A DNA stretch of 64,000 nucleotides from Flavobacterium lipolyticum (GTDB lineage Bacteria; Bacteroidota; Bacteroidia; Flavobacteriales; Flavobacteriaceae): the NCBI RefSeq assembly GCF_020905335.1, contig NZ_JAJJMN010000001.1:310001-374000 (forward strand), in the 5' to 3' direction. The first letter of the stretch is position 1. Each line of letters begins with the position of its first letter. Position numbers and translations under genes: made by a program. The notes beneath the pieces are model-generated. The model worked only from the letters and a program-made list of their open reading frames with translations, did no database searches and was not told where the DNA came from. This document shows positions 61,582 to 64,000 of this stretch, piece by piece.

Positions 61582-63828
61582 ATGGCAAAATATATATGTA
61601 ACGGTGCCCAATGCAAATGCACTTTGGGCACTGAAGATGGTACGTTGGAGGTAAAATCTCAAACCAAAATTTTTATCCAGGATAAATTGATGGCTACTGA
61701 AAATGAAAAAACATTTGTTTTTCCAAATTTTACCAGCTGTAAAATACAAAATCCGCCTATTCCGTGCCAACCTGCTATTGAAGCTCCTTGGTCAAGCACA
61801 AAAAATAATGTATTACAGAGTGAACACAAAGGTTTATTAGAAGCTTCTACTGCTTTCTGTACTTTTGGACAAGGAGAAATTTCTATCATAGATTCAAAAC
61901 AAACGCAAACAAAAAATGTTATATTTGGAGATTACTCCTCAGAGCCAAAAGAGATTTCAAAGGTTTATGCCAAAGTCAGAACTTTAGAAACTTATAATGG
62001 AGAATTTGGTTTTGATTGGGTAGATGTCGATCCGGAAACAATGGAAATTCAAAAAATACAAGGTGTGCCCTTTGAAAAAGTAGAATACTTTTATAAAAAA
62101 GGAAACACAGCTCAGGATTTAGGAAACATCATACCTATTGGCGAAGATAAACCTGGCGCAATAAAAGCGATTCAGAAAAATTACGGACTTATTAATTTTG
62201 ACAATCATTTCGAAATGCCTTTTGTTTTACTAAAACCAGGCGAGCCCGTCACATTGAGTTTGGAAGTCTTTTTTGAAGGGGAAAGTCAGGATGATTATAT
62301 CTCTATTACAGGCGATGAATATTATAGTTTTAAAATTGACGGAGAAGAAGAAAGAAAGGATGAAAACGACAAAACAACAAAGAAAAAAATAGTAGCTAAT
62401 GAACAGCTACAACTTACAATAAAATGTTCGAAAGAATCGTTAGACAAAAAATACTTTTTTTTACATACTGGTGCAAAAGGCCCACGCGAAATAGGTGGTC
62501 TAAACATGATGAAAAATAAAGTACTGAAACTTAAATTTAGGGTTATTGCACTGGTATCAAATGAAGGAAATCCAAATGAGAAAGCGAAAGCCTTGTTTAA
62601 AAAGTTTAAAAATGCAGGTATCAAAGAGTATCTAAACAATAACTCTCTTAACCAAGCAGGTTATGCAGTGGAGATTGAAAATTTTGAGGCTATGGATGCC
62701 AGTAAGGTCGATGATTATTTTTATGCTTTTGATAAGGAAGATTGGACTAGAAAAAAGTATTTTGCGAGTATTATTAAACAAAAACCAGATGTTGATCCTG
62801 TTACCGGAAATTGTAGGATAGAAAGTTGGGACCCTATAAAAAAAGAGTGCAATAAAAAACCAGTTATAACTGAGGTAATAGTAGATGATCAAAAAGATTT
62901 GGGACTTCCTGACAAAGCAAACGAAATGGATGAAATAACAATATCTGAATACAAAAAAAAATTGAGAAATAAAGGAAAACCATTCAATGAGGGTGGGATT
63001 ATTATTTTATCTGATTTCGAATCTTCAGATGAAAAGACGGGAGCATATAGCCGTACAAGTCCTCTTAATCATTATGCTTTAATCGTATATTCTACCAATA
63101 CAAATAACAAAGATACTTATTCTCATGAAATTGGTCATATGTTAGGCTTACCCCATTTATTTTATGATTCAAAGGAAAAAGAAGAATATAAAGTTGCTAG
63201 AGAAAATATTTTAGGAAATGGATTGCCAGTCAATAATCCTGATGGAACAAAAAATGAAAAGTTTATTCCTCCTATAGAAACGAAGATTCTAAAATTGCAA
63301 AGTGAAACAAATAAGATTTATAGCCTAACAACTATTATTGGAAAAAAAAGCACTCTGATTGAAAAAATAACGAAAACTAATATTTATTTTCAATATAAAA
63401 CAAGTTATTACACAAGATTGAAGACTAATGTTGAAAGAGAATATAAAGGACAACCCGGATCAACTATAGTAGCAGGAACTGGCAAAAATACACAAACAAA
63501 AGACCAATATTTATCTGTATGCAAAAATGAAATTGACAAAAACACGTCTTATTTACAAGAAAACACAAGCACTTTACAAATATTAAATTCTATTCATACA
63601 GATAAAATACAATTACATAAATATAAAATTAACTTAAAAGCTTCTGATTACTCATTAGTTCTAATTGAAACGAAAAAATATTATTACTCTGTTATTGATC
63701 AAATTCATTCAAACTATTTATTGTTTAAACAGGGGAGTACTAAAAATATCATGGATTATCATAATTCCAGATTAGTTTATTTTCATAATCAAATAAAAAT
63801 CATGCGTGATGACATCGAAAACTATTAA
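61582..63828 (+). CDS. PAAR-like (DUF4280) effector with metzincin-type protease domain
   Basis: This 748-residue protein has residues 1-110 as a DUF4280/PAAR-like tip (CNGAQCKCTLGTEDGTLEV, SCKIQNPPIPCQPAIEAPW, with a buried Cys set). About 130-330 contain YNGEFGFDWVDVD and a beta-rich body, a linker domain I know from Bacteroidota PAAR effectors. The C-terminal region holds a zinc-protease motif, HEIGHMLGLPH (His515, Glu516, His519, His525), and a possible Met-turn NIMDYH near 724. About 180 Lys-rich residues separate them, more than in ordinary metzincins. I infer that the tip delivers a protease into a target cell. A lipoprotein ATG overlaps its last 20 bp. Confidence 0.78.
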   Translation: MAKYICNGAQCKCTLGTEDGTLEVKSQTKIFIQDKLMATENEKTFVFPNFTSCKIQNPPIPCQPAIEAPWSSTKNNVLQSEHKGLLEASTAFCTFGQGEISIIDSKQTQTKNVIFGDYSSEPKEISKVYAKVRTLETYNGEFGFDWVDVDPETMEIQKIQGVPFEKVEYFYKKGNTAQDLGNIIPIGEDKPGAIKAIQKNYGLINFDNHFEMPFVLLKPGEPVTLSLEVFFEGESQDDYISITGDEYYSFKIDGEEERKDENDKTTKKKIVANEQLQLTIKCSKESLDKKYFFLHTGAKGPREIGGLNMMKNKVLKLKFRVIALVSNEGNPNEKAKALFKKFKNAGIKEYLNNNSLNQAGYAVEIENFEAMDASKVDDYFYAFDKEDWTRKKYFASIIKQKPDVDPVTGNCRIESWDPIKKECNKKPVITEVIVDDQKDLGLPDKANEMDEITISEYKKKLRNKGKPFNEGGIIILSDFESSDEKTGAYSRTSPLNHYALIVYSTNTNNKDTYSHEIGHMLGLPHLFYDSKEKEEYKVARENILGNGLPVNNPDGTKNEKFIPPIETKILKLQSETNKIYSLTTIIGKKSTLIEKITKTNIYFQYKTSYYTRLKTNVEREYKGQPGSTIVAGTGKNTQTKDQYLSVCKNEIDKNTSYLQENTSTLQILNSIHTDKIQLHKYKINLKASDYSLVLIETKKYYYSVIDQIHSNYLLFKQGSTKNIMDYHNSRLVYFHNQIKIMRDDIENY

Positions 63829-64000
63829 ATTATTTGGGTTATTCTTGACTATGTACACATTCTTCATAGGGTGCAAATCTTACCAAAAAAAAATGTTAGA
63901 TCCCATAAAGGGGACTGCGAAGGCATTAATGTATCTACACTCTAAATATGATTCAGATTTTCCTCCTAAACTAAAAATAGAGAATAACGGATTGGGAATT
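63809..64000 (+). CDS. Partial lipoprotein overlapping the PAAR-protease gene: probable cognate immunity protein
   Basis: The ATG at 63809 lies inside the end of the PAAR-effector gene (stop 63826-63828) in another frame, a 20-bp overlap. The visible 64 residues read MTSKTIKLFGLFLTMYTFFI, then GCKSYQKKMLDPIKGTAKAL and on to the window edge. The hydrophobic run and the GC pair give a SPII-type lipobox with Cys22. This matches the arrangement at 46744-46766 exactly: effector followed by an overlapping lipoprotein. An immunity role against the protease effector is inferred from that parallel. The gene continues beyond the window. Confidence 0.68.
   Translation, partial: MTSKTIKLFGLFLTMYTFFIGCKSYQKKMLDPIKGTAKALMYLHSKYDSDFPPKLKIENNGLGI

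Noticed and set aside
50987..63828. Complete type VI secretion system
   Set aside because: No Tss sheath, Hcp tube, TssK/F/G or unfoldase gene is visible, and hub and spike are separate; only a module can be claimed.

Overview
The window looks like a chromosomal segment of a Flavobacterium-type member of the Bacteroidota. The base composition is AT-rich. Promoters fit the Bacteroidota -7 element TAnnTTTG. There is a protease with a type IX secretion C-terminal domain, a Bacteroidota-type tmRNA with tag GENNYALAA, and many SPII lipoproteins. I did not identify the species.

Layout. 0-8 kb is core metabolism: an ArsC-family reductase, a TonB-dependent receptor, fumarase (fumC), an alanine/saccharopine-dehydrogenase-like enzyme and a lipoprotein serine hydrolase. 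8.0-9.0 kb holds a block of tandem repeats and then ssrA (tmRNA). 9.0-12.6 kb is a cassette with a Septu-like ATPase + HNH nuclease pair. It is flanked by a 75-bp direct repeat (one mismatch) made of the last bases of ssrA and its terminator, which is the footprint of integration at ssrA. 12.6-20.1 kb carries small unknown genes, a DUF4833 protein, a translationally coupled lipid-type operon (PhyH dioxygenase, an unlisted 50-residue peptide, a CDP-alcohol phosphatidyltransferase, a GtrA protein), an SDR enzyme, an unknown protein and a HEIGH metallopeptidase. 20.6-28.8 kb has a T9SS-type subtilase and two divergent glycoside hydrolases. 29.1-34.0 kb is a copper/thiol module: a Cys-rich protein, two HMA proteins, a TlpA-like thioredoxin, an outer-membrane protein and a DsbD-like reductase. 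A ThiF/MoeB-like gene follows.

35.2-64.0 kb is the most unusual part. It centres on a phage-tail-like (contractile-injection or type VI-like) module. On the plus strand are four fibre-like paralogues with a shared N-terminus, then a small protein, a putative chaperone, a baseplate protein, a gpD-like hub, a gpV-like spike and a PAAR-like protein fused to a metzincin-type protease. A lipoprotein start codon overlaps the end of that last gene. Diverging from the fibre genes is a 1301-residue protein ending in an M23-like domain and a GH24 lysozyme. Its end is likewise overlapped by a lipoprotein gene. That lipoprotein heads an array of about a dozen minus-strand lipoprotein genes, some clearly duplicated and one frameshifted, interspersed with degraded pieces of radC. 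I read the array as a bank of immunity genes; this is inference. No sheath, tube or AAA+ unfoldase gene is in the window.

Three promoters of the module (murein-hydrolase gene, fibre operon, baseplate/effector operon) share one architecture: a 17-bp site close to CTACTGAAACTACTGAA placed 57-58 bp upstream of a TAYTTTTACA core. This suggests one dedicated regulator switches on fibres, baseplate and both effectors together.
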